This document shows, one piece after another, positions 1-7,260 of a stretch of 9,613 nucleotides of DNA. The stretch is from an uncultured Oscillospiraceae bacterium (GTDB taxonomy: Bacteria > Bacillota > Clostridia > Oscillospirales > Oscillospiraceae). The stretch lies in NCBI GenBank assembly GCA_910579725.1, contig CAJTUD010000085.1, positions 1 through 9,613 on the forward strand, read 5' to 3'. Position 1 is the first letter of the stretch. Each line of letters starts with the position of its first letter. A program made the translations under genes and the position numbers. Below the pieces are notes generated by a model. The model was not told the origin of the DNA. It saw only the letters and a program-made list of their open reading frames with translations, and searched no databases.

Positions 1-141
1 GCCACTGGTGCCGCTGGCGCTACCGGTCCCACCGGTCCCACCGGAGCTGTTGGCGCCACTGGCGCCACCGGCCCTGCCGGACCCACGGGACCCACCGGCC
101 CCACCGGCGCCACAGGGCCGCTTATTTATGCACAACAGTAA
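1..141 (+). CDS. Collagen-like (Gly-X-Thr) repeat protein, 3' end only
   Basis: Frame 1 reads about 40 residues of uninterrupted collagen triplets dominated by G-A-T, G-P-T and G-A-V, then L-I-Y-A-Q-Q and a TAA at 139-141. The 5' end lies outside the window. Gly-X-Thr collagen-like proteins in Firmicutes are typically surface or exosporium filaments, with the repeat forming a triple-helical stalk and a globular C-terminal domain following it. Here no such domain exists: the repeat runs into six unrelated residues in AT-rich DNA. The base composition changes sharply at about 120, from very GC-rich repeat to AT-rich sequence. The simplest reading is that a host gene is interrupted by the element end, which supplies the stop codon. 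It converges on the LSR D remnant, 30 bp apart. A naturally short C-terminus cannot be excluded. Confidence 0.8.
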   Translation, partial: ATGAAGATGPTGPTGAVGATGATGPAGPTGPTGPTGATGPLIYAQQ

Positions 142-171
142 CTTTTGCTTGGTGATGGGGCATTAAGCCTG

Positions 172-1671
172 CTACATCGCGGGCTTTCGCTCTATCACCG
201 TAAGTATGTTGTGATTGTTCTCGATGTAATCAAGTATGCGTTGATACTCGTCGGCAAAATTGAAGTCCACCGTTATTTCCCCGTTCTCATGCACCCAAAC
301 CGTATCAACCAATTCCACCACGATGCCGCGATTAAGGGTTTGAATGTTCCTGTGCTTTAGAAAAGCAGTAAGATAGGGGTCGTCGGTGTCGATACCGTCA
401 GCCATCACTTGCATTTCCTCTTTCAGATAAGAAATGTTTTGTTCAAGCTGGGCAATCTGTTCCGCAATCTTGCCCTTTAAGCGGCGGTATTCATCTTTGG
501 TAATATCGCCGCTTTTCCAATCAAGGTACAAGCTGTCGGAAGCGTCATTGTATTGCTTGAGCTGTTTTTCTGCCTGTTTCAAAGCAAGGGTCAATCGCTT
601 GTTTTCCCGATTGATAACAGGTGCGTTGTTTATCCGTTCAATTTCTTCTGATAGTTTGTCTACAAGCGCGATCTGCACTTGCAGGGCGGCTAAAACCGCT
701 TCCTCTAACTTATCCTGCCGGATAGAATGTTTACTGCAAGTCTTTTTGTCGGTAAAGGTACGACAGGCATAGTAGGCGAGATTGCGGGCGGTCTTTCGCC
801 GCATAGCCTTTTTGCAGTCAGCACAGCGGACAAAGCCGGACAATAGATAGACTTCCTGCTGGCCCGGTGCTGTCCTTGTGTCGCGCTGATGCAGGGCTTG
901 TGCCTTTTCAAAGGTTTCCCGGTCAATGATTGCTTCGTGGGTGTTGGGGACAACAAACCATTCATCTTCGGGGACAGCGATTTGCTTGTGTACTTTGTAG
1001 CTGATGATGCGATGCCGTCCCTGCACCATCACGCCGGTGTAAATTTCATTCTGCAATATCCTTGCAACCGTACTGGCAGACCATAAGCCATCGTTTTTGC
1101 TGGAATTGGGATTATTGTACTTGAACCCCTTTTTCTTTTTATAGGCTTCGGGGTTCGGCTCTCCCATGCTGTTCAACCTTTTGGCAATCCCCATTTTGCT
1201 GTACCCCTCATGGACAAACCAATGATAAATGCTTCTCACGACTTCCGCCGCTTCTTCATCTATCAAGAGGCTGTTTTTGTCGTTGGGGTCTTTCTTGTAG
1301 CCGTATGTGGCAAATGCCCCGATGAACTCGCCGCGCTCCCGCTTCATTTTGAAAGTCTTTCGGATTTCTTCGGAAGTGGTAGCGGCAAACTGTTCGTTGA
1401 ACATTCCCCTGATCGGCACTTCAAGACCGCTTGCAGAATGTGGATTTGCATAGGTGTCGATGAATGGTGTACCTGTGCAGATAAACCTTGCGCCGTTGAT
1501 TGGGATAAATTCTTCAAGAAACTTTTGCTGATCTGCAAGATTGCGGAAACCGCGTGCAAGTGACTTGATAATCATGCAATTTACTTCCTTGCGAACGATA
1601 CAGCCCTCAAGCCGCTTGAAGTTTGGCCGTGCTGTGTCTGTACCTGTCAGCCCGTCATCCGCTAATGTCAA
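172..1671 (-). pseudogene. N-terminally truncated large serine recombinase (LSR D)
   Basis: A 499-codon frame, openable only from a TTG at 1671 with no Shine-Dalgarno sequence, begins directly at the A-D-D-G-L-T-G-T strand of the resolvase fold. Intact relatives carry about 50 residues before this point, including the Y-x-R-x-S catalytic serine motif, so the enzyme should be inactive. The rest is full length. The resolvase helix signature is divergent (K-S-L-A-R-G-F-R-N, residues 36-44, versus K-D-L-S-R-F-G-R-N in the neighbours). It is followed by the recombinase domain, a zinc ribbon (C283, C286, C303, C312), a coiled coil (about 355-425) and a C-terminal tail. GC looks lower than in the trio, suggesting separate origin. 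The frame stays open upstream to the stop of the 106-residue gene, but those residues are hydrophobic and unlike a recombinase N-terminus. Homology therefore ends near 1660-1665. It could be a decayed integrase of an older insertion. Confidence 0.8.
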
Positions 1672-1764
1672 GCAGGGTCTAAAGAAATTTTGTAAACAAA
1701 TTGTGAATAACGTCGAAAAGAAGAAGCAAACTCCGAATATCGCTGGCTTTGCCCAATCAAGGGG
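1672..1764. other. AT-rich intergenic junction upstream of the LSR D remnant
   Basis: This 93 bp stretch separates the stop of the 106-residue gene from the point where recombinase homology begins. It is clearly more AT-rich than the genes on either side and contains a short inverted repeat, TTTGT-AA-ACAAA (1689-1700). Read on the minus strand it continues the LSR D frame with a run of hydrophobic codons that does not resemble a resolvase domain. I see no ribosome binding site. It may be one arm of an old attachment site or a deletion junction. Confidence 0.4.
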
Positions 1765-2085
1765 CTACTCGACCTCAGTATCGAAGCAATAAAGGTACTT
1801 TTCAATCAATTCTTCCAACGCAGCGTGGCCTTTCTCACAAAGGCGATCCAGGTTCGCGTTGGTGGTGATGCTGGTATCGTGAATCAGAATCCCCAGCAGC
1901 CGGAGGGCATCCAGCACCGCCCGTCTGTAATGATACCGCATCTCGCGTTGATACACCCACCGGAGATTGCCGTTGCAGTCCCCCATGTGTTTCCGTGCGT
2001 CCGTCATCAGGCAGAGTGACGCCAATATACTGCAAACCCGATCCTGATAATCAGCCGTTATCGTATCATCAAATCTAATATCCAT
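1765..2085 (-). CDS. Unrecognised 106-residue protein downstream of the recombinase trio
   Basis: ATG at 2085 is preceded by CGGAGG (2092-2097) at 6 nt spacing, a strong Shine-Dalgarno sequence that supports a real gene. The product is 106 residues, predicted mainly helical, with no membrane segment or signal peptide. Three of its four cysteines (C18, C25, C37) lie within the first 37 residues, and the middle is basic (R-Y-H-Y-R-R, about residues 50-55). I do not recognise the family. It lies 86 bp after LSR C on the same strand, with a hairpin between them, so it may be the last gene of the recombinase operon. Small proteins next to LSR genes can be recombination directionality factors or accessory subunits; that role is inference only. 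The downstream neighbour is the broken LSR D. Confidence 0.65.
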   Translation of the reverse strand: MDIRFDDTITADYQDRVCSILASLCLMTDARKHMGDCNGNLRWVYQREMRYHYRRAVLDALRLLGILIHDTSITTNANLDRLCEKGHAALEELIEKYLYCFDTEVE

Positions 2086-2122
2086 CGTATTCCTCCGATT
2101 ATTTCATTTGCGTATAGATTGA

Positions 2123-2158
2123 GGGATTCTCCACCCAAGTCCCTGAGTGGAGAATCCC
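2123..2158 (-). repeat. Perfect 12-bp inverted repeat after LSR C
   Basis: GGGATTCTCCAC (2123-2134) and GTGGAGAATCCC (2147-2158) are exact reverse complements separated by 12 nt. The structure starts 14 nt beyond the LSR C stop codon. Neither strand has a clear U-tract after the stem: the minus strand continues TCAATCTAT, and the plus strand has only a GTTTT a few bases on. A classical intrinsic terminator is therefore doubtful. It could be a weak terminator or mRNA-stabilising hairpin, or a protein-binding palindrome. Confidence 0.6.
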
Positions 2159-2171
2159 CCGTTTTGCGGTG

Positions 2172-3782
2172 CTATTCGCTGTCCTGTTGGTCGCCCACTT
2201 CAAGCATCAGCTTTTCCAATTCGTCGCGGAAATTCCAGACGATTTCAAAGCGTTCATCGGGATAAATGCGGATTTCCTGCAAAACCTCCGTCACGATTTC
2301 GTTGGTGATTTCCTCGACCTCTGTGTACTTTTCAAAGGTGGAAACAAAGCTGTTCTGCAAGCCACCGTCCTCGCCCATGTTCTCCAGAGCGGCCTCCACT
2401 TCGGCAATCCGGGCGGCAACGGTATCCCTCTGCCGGACAGCGGCGGCTTTCGTTGCAAGGTACTCTGCTTTATTGATCTCCCCCAGGGCAAATGATTCAT
2501 ACATTCCGCTGATCTGCTGACAAAGCCGCTGGTGCGTTTCCCGCAGCCCTGACAGCGATTTTGCCATAGCAGCGGCGTCCTTTTTCCGCTCCCGGTGCTG
2601 TTCCTCCCATAACCGGTGCAGACGTACCGCCATCAACGCCTGGGCGCGAAGCCCCTCCGAAACAACATCCAGAATGTCATGCTCTGGCGTTCGCCCTGCG
2701 CAGGTATAAATGTCGTTTACGCGGGGAGTACGGCAGTAAAAGTACATCTGCTTTCCGATGTTATAGGACATTGCGTGGCCGCAGACACCGCAGCGGACCT
2801 TGCCGCGCAGGGGCCAGTCATGCTTTTCCCAGCCGTCACGCTCCATAAAAGCCCGGATCATCTTCTGTGCCCGGTCAAATTCTTCTCGCGTCACAATGCC
2901 CTCATGGGTTCCCTCCACGGTGATCCAGTCCGCACGGTTCATCTTGACCGTGTGCGTGCTGCCCACTACATCCCGCATCCGCTTTCCGAAAATATTCTTC
3001 CCGATATAGCGTTCGTCCCGGATAATTTTTGATACGGTTTTATCTGTCCAGAAGTTATCCTCATAAATGCTGGGCCATCTGGTACGGGAACAGCCAGCCG
3101 CCCGCTTGTAAAGCATGGGTGTCGGCACAGCTTCACGATTCAGCATAGCCGCAATCTGGTTCGTCCCCATTCCTTCTGTCACCAGCAGGAAGATACGCCG
3201 CACTGTCTCCGCCGCATCCGGGTCAATCATCAGGCGTTTCCTGTCAGCCGGGTCCTTGATGTAGCCGTAGGGCGCGAATGGTGAGAGAAAGTCCCCCCGC
3301 TGGGCGCGGAACTTCTTCGTACTTCGCACCTTTCGGGACAGGTCCCTGCTGTAAAGATCGTACAGAAGGTTCTTGAAGGAGGTTTCCAGGCTGTCCACAT
3401 CAGCGGGGCGGATGCTGTCAAAGCCATCGTTGACGGCGATGAAGCGCACACCCAGGAAGGGAAACACGCAGGAAATGTAATTGCCTACGGTCAAGTAGTT
3501 ACGGCCAAAACGAGATAAATCCTTGACAATGATGCACTGGATTTTCCCCTGCTTTGCCTGTTCAATCAATTCCTTGACGGCGGGACGCTCAAAGTTTTTG
3601 CCGCTCCATCCATCGTCACAGAACTCGATCACGGTGGTGCCGGCCAGTTCCGGGGTGCGGCTGATAAAGGCATCCAGCAAATTGCGCTGGTTCGTGACGC
3701 TGTTGGATTCCACCTTTCCGCCCTTATCCAAATCATCGTCCTCGGAGGACAGCCGGATATATTTCGCGGTGACAGCGATCAT
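2172..3782 (-). CDS. Large serine recombinase C (third of trio)
   Basis: 536 residues with all parts of a large serine integrase. The resolvase catalytic domain carries Y-I-R-L-S with nucleophile S12, the R-rich helix K-D-L-S-R-F-G-R-N (87-95) and F-L-G-V-R-F-I-A-V-N-D (109-119). The recombinase domain spans about 165-315. The zinc ribbon has C331, C334, C350 and C361, and a coiled coil spans about 395-470. Family members cut attachment sites through a 5'-phosphoserine and join them by subunit rotation. The ATG overlaps the LSR B stop as ATGA (3779-3782), with AGAGAGG about 10 nt upstream, implying translational coupling. Nothing looks broken. Residues 230-245 differ from the siblings (a W-P-S-I-Y-E-D-N-F-W segment), suggesting different DNA recognition or a different role in a heteromeric complex, which is inference. 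Confidence 0.95.
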   Translation of the reverse strand: MIAVTAKYIRLSSEDDDLDKGGKVESNSVTNQRNLLDAFISRTPELAGTTVIEFCDDGWSGKNFERPAVKELIEQAKQGKIQCIIVKDLSRFGRNYLTVGNYISCVFPFLGVRFIAVNDGFDSIRPADVDSLETSFKNLLYDLYSRDLSRKVRSTKKFRAQRGDFLSPFAPYGYIKDPADRKRLMIDPDAAETVRRIFLLVTEGMGTNQIAAMLNREAVPTPMLYKRAAGCSRTRWPSIYEDNFWTDKTVSKIIRDERYIGKNIFGKRMRDVVGSTHTVKMNRADWITVEGTHEGIVTREEFDRAQKMIRAFMERDGWEKHDWPLRGKVRCGVCGHAMSYNIGKQMYFYCRTPRVNDIYTCAGRTPEHDILDVVSEGLRAQALMAVRLHRLWEEQHRERKKDAAAMAKSLSGLRETHQRLCQQISGMYESFALGEINKAEYLATKAAAVRQRDTVAARIAEVEAALENMGEDGGLQNSFVSTFEKYTEVEEITNEIVTEVLQEIRIYPDERFEIVWNFRDELEKLMLEVGDQQDSE

Positions 3783-5482
3783 GCCGACACCGCCTCTCTC
3801 TCGGTTTCCAAGAGCTGGAGCAGGGCGCGGTACTCGTCACGATAGCGCAGGGTGATACTCACATGGTTCTCTGCGTCAACCTCCACTCGCTCAATCAGCG
3901 CATGGGCCATAGCCTCTGTCAGCTCGGTTTCCTGCCGGTACTGGCCGCAGGCGGTGAGCCAGGGATTTTCCACCGTCTGGCGGCGGGCGTCCTTCTGCTG
4001 CTGTTCCAGCGTCTCCAAGCAAGCCTGGGCACGTTCCATGTCGGAGCGGTATCGCTCCTTCATTTCCGTGTATTCCCGCTCGGTCATCAGCTTGTCGGCG
4101 TAGTTCTGATACAAGCTGTCGTAGAGCATTTTAGCACGTTCGAGGCTCTGCTTCACGGTAGTGATCTCCCGCTTCACAGCGGCCTCCTGGCTGACAGCCT
4201 TTGCCGACTGGCTGTACTGCCGCGCCAGCTTGTCCAGATTTTCAGCCAGAGCGATCTCCCGCCGTAAAGTGTCCCAAAGAATTTCCTTCAATTCCCTTTC
4301 GTGGAGATTCTTCTTCGGGCAGGAGGCGGGATTGCTGGCATGGGTCCGGCAAATGTAATTATAAAAGAGGTTTCTCCCTTTATTCGTTACATTTTTGTAC
4401 CGCGTCATGGTTTTTTTGCAGTCCGCGCAGTAGACCAGCCCTCGGAGGATGTTGGGGATTGTCCCCAGCCCGTCATGCCGCCCTAACCGCTCCTGATAGG
4501 CGCTGTTGGCCTCCTTCGCCATCCGCTGAACCGCGCGAAATGTGTCCTCGTCTATTAACGGTTCGTGGGTATTGCGGACGATGATCCACTCGGATTCCGG
4601 CACCCGGTAGGGCTTCTTTCCCTCGGAGAACCCGGAGCGTTTGCGGCCCTGCACCATGTGGCCCAAATAGACCTCATTATTCAGTATCTTTTTAACTGCC
4701 TCAACGGTCCATATAGAGTTGGCATAGCTTTCCGACTTTGTGCAGCCTTTCAAGTAAAGGTAACGGGCAGGGGCGGGGATGCCCCGCTCATTCAGCTTCC
4801 GGGCGATGTTTTGGTAGCTCAAGCCGGAAAGCCGCCACTGAAACATATCCCGCACTACCGGCGCGGTTTCCTCGTCCGGCTCAATTCGGTGGCAATCATC
4901 AGCGCATTTTTGGTAGCCATACGCCGCCCATGTACCGATAAATTCACCGTTCTGCCGCTTGGTAGTCAAAGCAGGAAGTATCTTTCTGGATATATCCTTG
5001 CTGTAAACCGCGTTCATAATATTTTTCAGCGGCACGATATAGCCGTCCTGAGTGCGTTCGGCGGTCAGCGTGTCAAAATGATCGTTGACTGCGATAAACC
5101 GAATCCCCAGGAGCGGAAAAATCCCCTCCAGATAGTTTCCGGTCTCCCGATAATTGCGGCCAAATCTGGATAAATCCTTGACCACGATGCAGTCCACTTT
5201 TCGGGAGCGCACATCCTCCATCATGCGCTCAAATTCCGGGCGGTCAAAATTTGTTCCCGTCCGTCCGTTGTCACAATAGAGATCAAAAAGCCGCATATCG
5301 GGCTGACTTTCGATATAATTTTCAATCAATTCCCGCTGGGTTTCCATGGTGTCGGTCCCCGGCTTGCCGCTGTCCTCCATAGACAGCCGGACATAGCCGC
5401 CCACCTGATAAATACGCTGGACGGGTTCTGCGGGGGCGGCTACCGGCAGAATGGGATTGACCTTGCGTTTCGGCCTTGCCAT
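3779..5482 (-). CDS. Large serine recombinase B (second of trio)
   Basis: 567 residues, with a proline-rich basic N-terminal extension of about 25 residues absent from its siblings. The catalytic motif is Y-V-R-L-S with nucleophile S34, and K-D-L-S-R-F-G-R-N lies at 102-110. The recombinase domain spans about 180-330 and the zinc ribbon has C352, C355, C378 and C388. A coiled coil spans about 425-500, and the C-terminal tail contains Y-R-D-E-Y. The start ATG at 5482 lies one base after the LSR A stop, with GGGAGG about 9 nt upstream inside the end of LSR A, so translation is probably coupled. The gene then overlaps LSR C by 4 nt. It is intact and expected to be catalytically competent. Its specific share in integration versus excision cannot be read from sequence. 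Confidence 0.95.
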   Translation of the reverse strand: MARPKRKVNPILPVAAPAEPVQRIYQVGGYVRLSMEDSGKPGTDTMETQRELIENYIESQPDMRLFDLYCDNGRTGTNFDRPEFERMMEDVRSRKVDCIVVKDLSRFGRNYRETGNYLEGIFPLLGIRFIAVNDHFDTLTAERTQDGYIVPLKNIMNAVYSKDISRKILPALTTKRQNGEFIGTWAAYGYQKCADDCHRIEPDEETAPVVRDMFQWRLSGLSYQNIARKLNERGIPAPARYLYLKGCTKSESYANSIWTVEAVKKILNNEVYLGHMVQGRKRSGFSEGKKPYRVPESEWIIVRNTHEPLIDEDTFRAVQRMAKEANSAYQERLGRHDGLGTIPNILRGLVYCADCKKTMTRYKNVTNKGRNLFYNYICRTHASNPASCPKKNLHERELKEILWDTLRREIALAENLDKLARQYSQSAKAVSQEAAVKREITTVKQSLERAKMLYDSLYQNYADKLMTEREYTEMKERYRSDMERAQACLETLEQQQKDARRQTVENPWLTACGQYRQETELTEAMAHALIERVEVDAENHVSITLRYRDEYRALLQLLETEREAVSA

Positions 5483-5483
5483 C

Positions 5484-7130
5484 TCAGACCGCCTCCCTTC
5501 CGAGGAGCAGCCCTTGGGCCTGCAAGAGCAAATCCATCAGCCACCGAAATTCATTGTGCCAGCGGTAAACGATTTCCACCCGGCGGTCACGGTAGACCAT
5601 GACACGCTCAATCAAGGTTACAACAATGGTGCGGTCCAGCTTGGTAATATCCTGGTGCTTGCGGAATTGCTCCATCCACTCCCGGTTCTGGCTGAAGCTG
5701 CCCATTTCCTGGTCAATTTCCCCTTGAATGGTTTCGGCCTGTTCCTCCGCTTCGGCACGGCGGCGGGAATAGGTCTTTTTCAAGCCTTGGTATTCCTCCC
5801 GGTCAATCACGCCGTCCGCGAGGCTTTCATACAAGGAGCGCAGGAGGGCTTGATTGCGGTCAATTTCCTCCTGCTTCTTCGCCAGTCGTTCTTGCAGCTT
5901 CTTCACGCTGGCCTGCTGTAATCGGGCGGTGTCGGTCATTTCCAGCAGGTCGGAGAGGTCGATCACATCCCGGATGTGCTTTTTCAGCGCCGTCAGAACG
6001 ATTTCGTCCAGCGCCTCAATCCGCAGGGAGTGGGCGGAGCAGGTCTTTTCGTTCTTGTGGGCGGCGCAGATGTAGTACACATACCGTTTCTTGCCGGAGG
6101 GGACGGTCTTTCGTATCATGGAGCTGCCGCACTCACCACAGCAGACCATTCCGGAGAACAACTCCACCGCCTTGCCGCTGACGCTGGTGCGGGTATCCAG
6201 GGCAAGCACCTTCTGGACGCTCTCAAAATCGTAGCGGTCAATGATCGGCTCATGGCAGTTCTCAACGATTGCCCATTCCTCGCGGGGCTTTGTGACCAGC
6301 CGCTTGACCTTATAGCTGGGCGTGGTCACGCGCCCCTGCTCCAGCACTCCGATATAGACCGGATTTTTGAGAATCCGTAGCACCATTCCGGCGCTCCAGA
6401 CGGATTCCTCTTTTACACGGAATCTGGTAGAGTAGCGCATCCCCTGGGAACGCTTGTAGTCCAGCGGTGTCGGGATGCCGTCTTTGGTCAGACGGTCGGC
6501 AATATCGCCCGCGCTGACGCCCTCTAATTTCCACTTGAAAATGTCCCGCACCACATCAGCAGCGTAATCGTCTACCAGCAGGCGGTGATGGTCCGCCGGG
6601 TCCTTTCGGTAGCCAAAAACAGCAAAAGAGCCAATGAAATCCCCGCGCTGGCGTTTGATTTCAAGCTGGCTCCGTGTTTTCACCGAGGTATCCCGGCAAT
6701 ATGCCTCGTTGATGAGGTTTTTGAAGGGGATCACCAGCTCGTCCGATTCCACATTGCTGTGCAGGCTGTCATAGTGGTCGTTGATCGCAATAAACCGCAC
6801 ACCCAGGAAGGGAAATAACTGTTCCAGATATTCCCCCACGCCCAAGTGGTTGCGGCCAAAACGGGATAAATCCTTGACCACGATGCAATTGATCTTGCCA
6901 GCCTTGACCTCGGCCATCATTTCCTGGAAGGCCGGACGGTCAAAATTGGAGCCGGTATAGCCGTCATCCACTTTGATGCCGCACTCCCGCAGTTCCGGGC
7001 AGTGCGACAAATAATCACGGATCAGGTCCTTCTGTCCCGTGATGCTGTTGCTTTCGTCTTTGTCCCCGTCCTCGCGGGACAGACGTACATAACCGCAGGT
7101 ATTCCATACCTGTTCAGCGGTCTGCTTCAT
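5484..7130 (-). CDS. Large serine recombinase A (first of trio)
   Basis: 548 residues with the full large serine integrase architecture. The catalytic motif is Y-V-R-L-S with nucleophile S18, and K-D-L-S-R-F-G-R-N lies at 86-94. The recombinase domain spans about 160-310, the zinc ribbon has C331, C334, C355 and C364, and a coiled coil spans about 400-475. ATG at 7130 has AAGGAG (7139-7144) 8 nt upstream. Part of that ribosome binding site lies in the 3' arm of a 15-bp hairpin, which suggests control of translation for the whole coupled trio. A candidate promoter sits about 100 bp upstream. DNA stretches coding for conserved motifs (for example 3442-3464 versus 6795-6817) are nearly identical between LSR A and LSR C, as expected of diverged paralogues. 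Confidence 0.95.
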   Translation of the reverse strand: MKQTAEQVWNTCGYVRLSREDGDKDESNSITGQKDLIRDYLSHCPELRECGIKVDDGYTGSNFDRPAFQEMMAEVKAGKINCIVVKDLSRFGRNHLGVGEYLEQLFPFLGVRFIAINDHYDSLHSNVESDELVIPFKNLINEAYCRDTSVKTRSQLEIKRQRGDFIGSFAVFGYRKDPADHHRLLVDDYAADVVRDIFKWKLEGVSAGDIADRLTKDGIPTPLDYKRSQGMRYSTRFRVKEESVWSAGMVLRILKNPVYIGVLEQGRVTTPSYKVKRLVTKPREEWAIVENCHEPIIDRYDFESVQKVLALDTRTSVSGKAVELFSGMVCCGECGSSMIRKTVPSGKKRYVYYICAAHKNEKTCSAHSLRIEALDEIVLTALKKHIRDVIDLSDLLEMTDTARLQQASVKKLQERLAKKQEEIDRNQALLRSLYESLADGVIDREEYQGLKKTYSRRRAEAEEQAETIQGEIDQEMGSFSQNREWMEQFRKHQDITKLDRTIVVTLIERVMVYRDRRVEIVYRWHNEFRWLMDLLLQAQGLLLGREAV

Positions 7131-7140
7131 ATTCTTCTCT

Positions 7141-7184
7141 CCTTGTCGTTAAAGTCTAATCAGCAAAACACTTTAACAACAAGG
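7141..7184 (-). promoter_or_regulatory. Leader hairpin overlapping the LSR A ribosome binding site
   Basis: In the minus-strand transcript, bases 7184-7170 pair with 7155-7141 over 15 consecutive positions, with one G-U wobble, around a 14-nt loop. The 3' arm ends in ACAAGG, and its AAGG is the first part of the AAGGAG Shine-Dalgarno sequence of LSR A. Folding would hide the start region and, because LSR B and C are coupled, could damp all three recombinases. No poly-U tract follows, so this is not an intrinsic terminator. Alternatively it is a DNA palindrome bound by a protein. Confidence 0.6.
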
Positions 7185-7209
7185 GGAGCGCGGTTGTCCT
7201 GTTGCCATC

Positions 7210-7238
7210 ACATTAACATAACTTTTGGCTAATGTCCA
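7210..7238 (-). promoter_or_regulatory. Candidate promoter and operator for the recombinase trio
   Basis: On the minus strand TGGACA (7238-7233, five of six matches to the -35 consensus) is followed after 17 bp by TAATGT (7215-7210) with an upstream TG extension. The -10 is a poor match, three of six. The perfect inverted repeat ACATTA (7210-7215) / TAATGT (7230-7235) covers the -10 and overlaps the -35, the arrangement expected of a repressor site. Predicted transcription would begin near 7203, leaving a leader of about 70 nt that contains the hairpin. Read-through from the parB genes is an alternative source of transcript. Confidence 0.35.
7219..7236. other. Composite attachment-like site, TAACTTTTG joined to GCTAATGTC
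   Basis: The left nine bases recur exactly at 139-147, at the collagen/element junction. The right nine bases recur exactly at 1661-1669, where LSR D homology breaks. Weaker similarity extends outward on both sides: AACA before the first half, and AAATTT roughly 15-25 bases after the second. The arrangement looks like an uninterrupted copy of a site that, on the left, is split by the LSR D fragment. Single 9-mers recur often by chance, so the call depends on their abutting here and on where the partners lie. Confidence 0.35.
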
Positions 7239-7260
7239 GAGTGTTTTGCAAATTTCTTTG

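Larger units (their letters stand above)
7163..7249. repeat. Pair of perfect 10-bp inverted repeats upstream of LSR A
   Basis: GCAAAACACT (7163-7172) is the exact reverse complement of AGTGTTTTGC (7240-7249). The arms bracket the candidate promoter and include part of the leader hairpin loop. Two exact 10-mers in opposite orientation within 130 bp are unlikely by chance (roughly one percent). They may be binding sites for a regulator or for one of the recombinases. Confidence 0.5.

Noticed and set aside
1..120. Short tandem DNA repeats resembling a CRISPR or minisatellite array
   Set aside because: The periodicity is nine bases and translates cleanly into Gly-X-Thr triplets, so it is coding collagen repeat.
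172..1671. Treating LSR D as an intact recombinase starting at TTG
   Set aside because: No Shine-Dalgarno sequence precedes the TTG and the catalytic serine region is absent.
1666..1671. Perfect TTGACA (-35-like) on the minus strand at the LSR D breakpoint
   Set aside because: No acceptable -10 follows at 16-18 bp, so no promoter was called.
2123..2158. Rho-independent terminator after LSR C
   Set aside because: The stem is perfect but there is no U-tract on either strand, so it was listed only as an inverted repeat.
3863..5173. Several plus-strand open frames of 60-200 codons opposite the recombinase genes
   Set aside because: They lie antisense to intact, motif-bearing recombinases and have no recognisable domains; the frames are explained by the codon use of the real genes.
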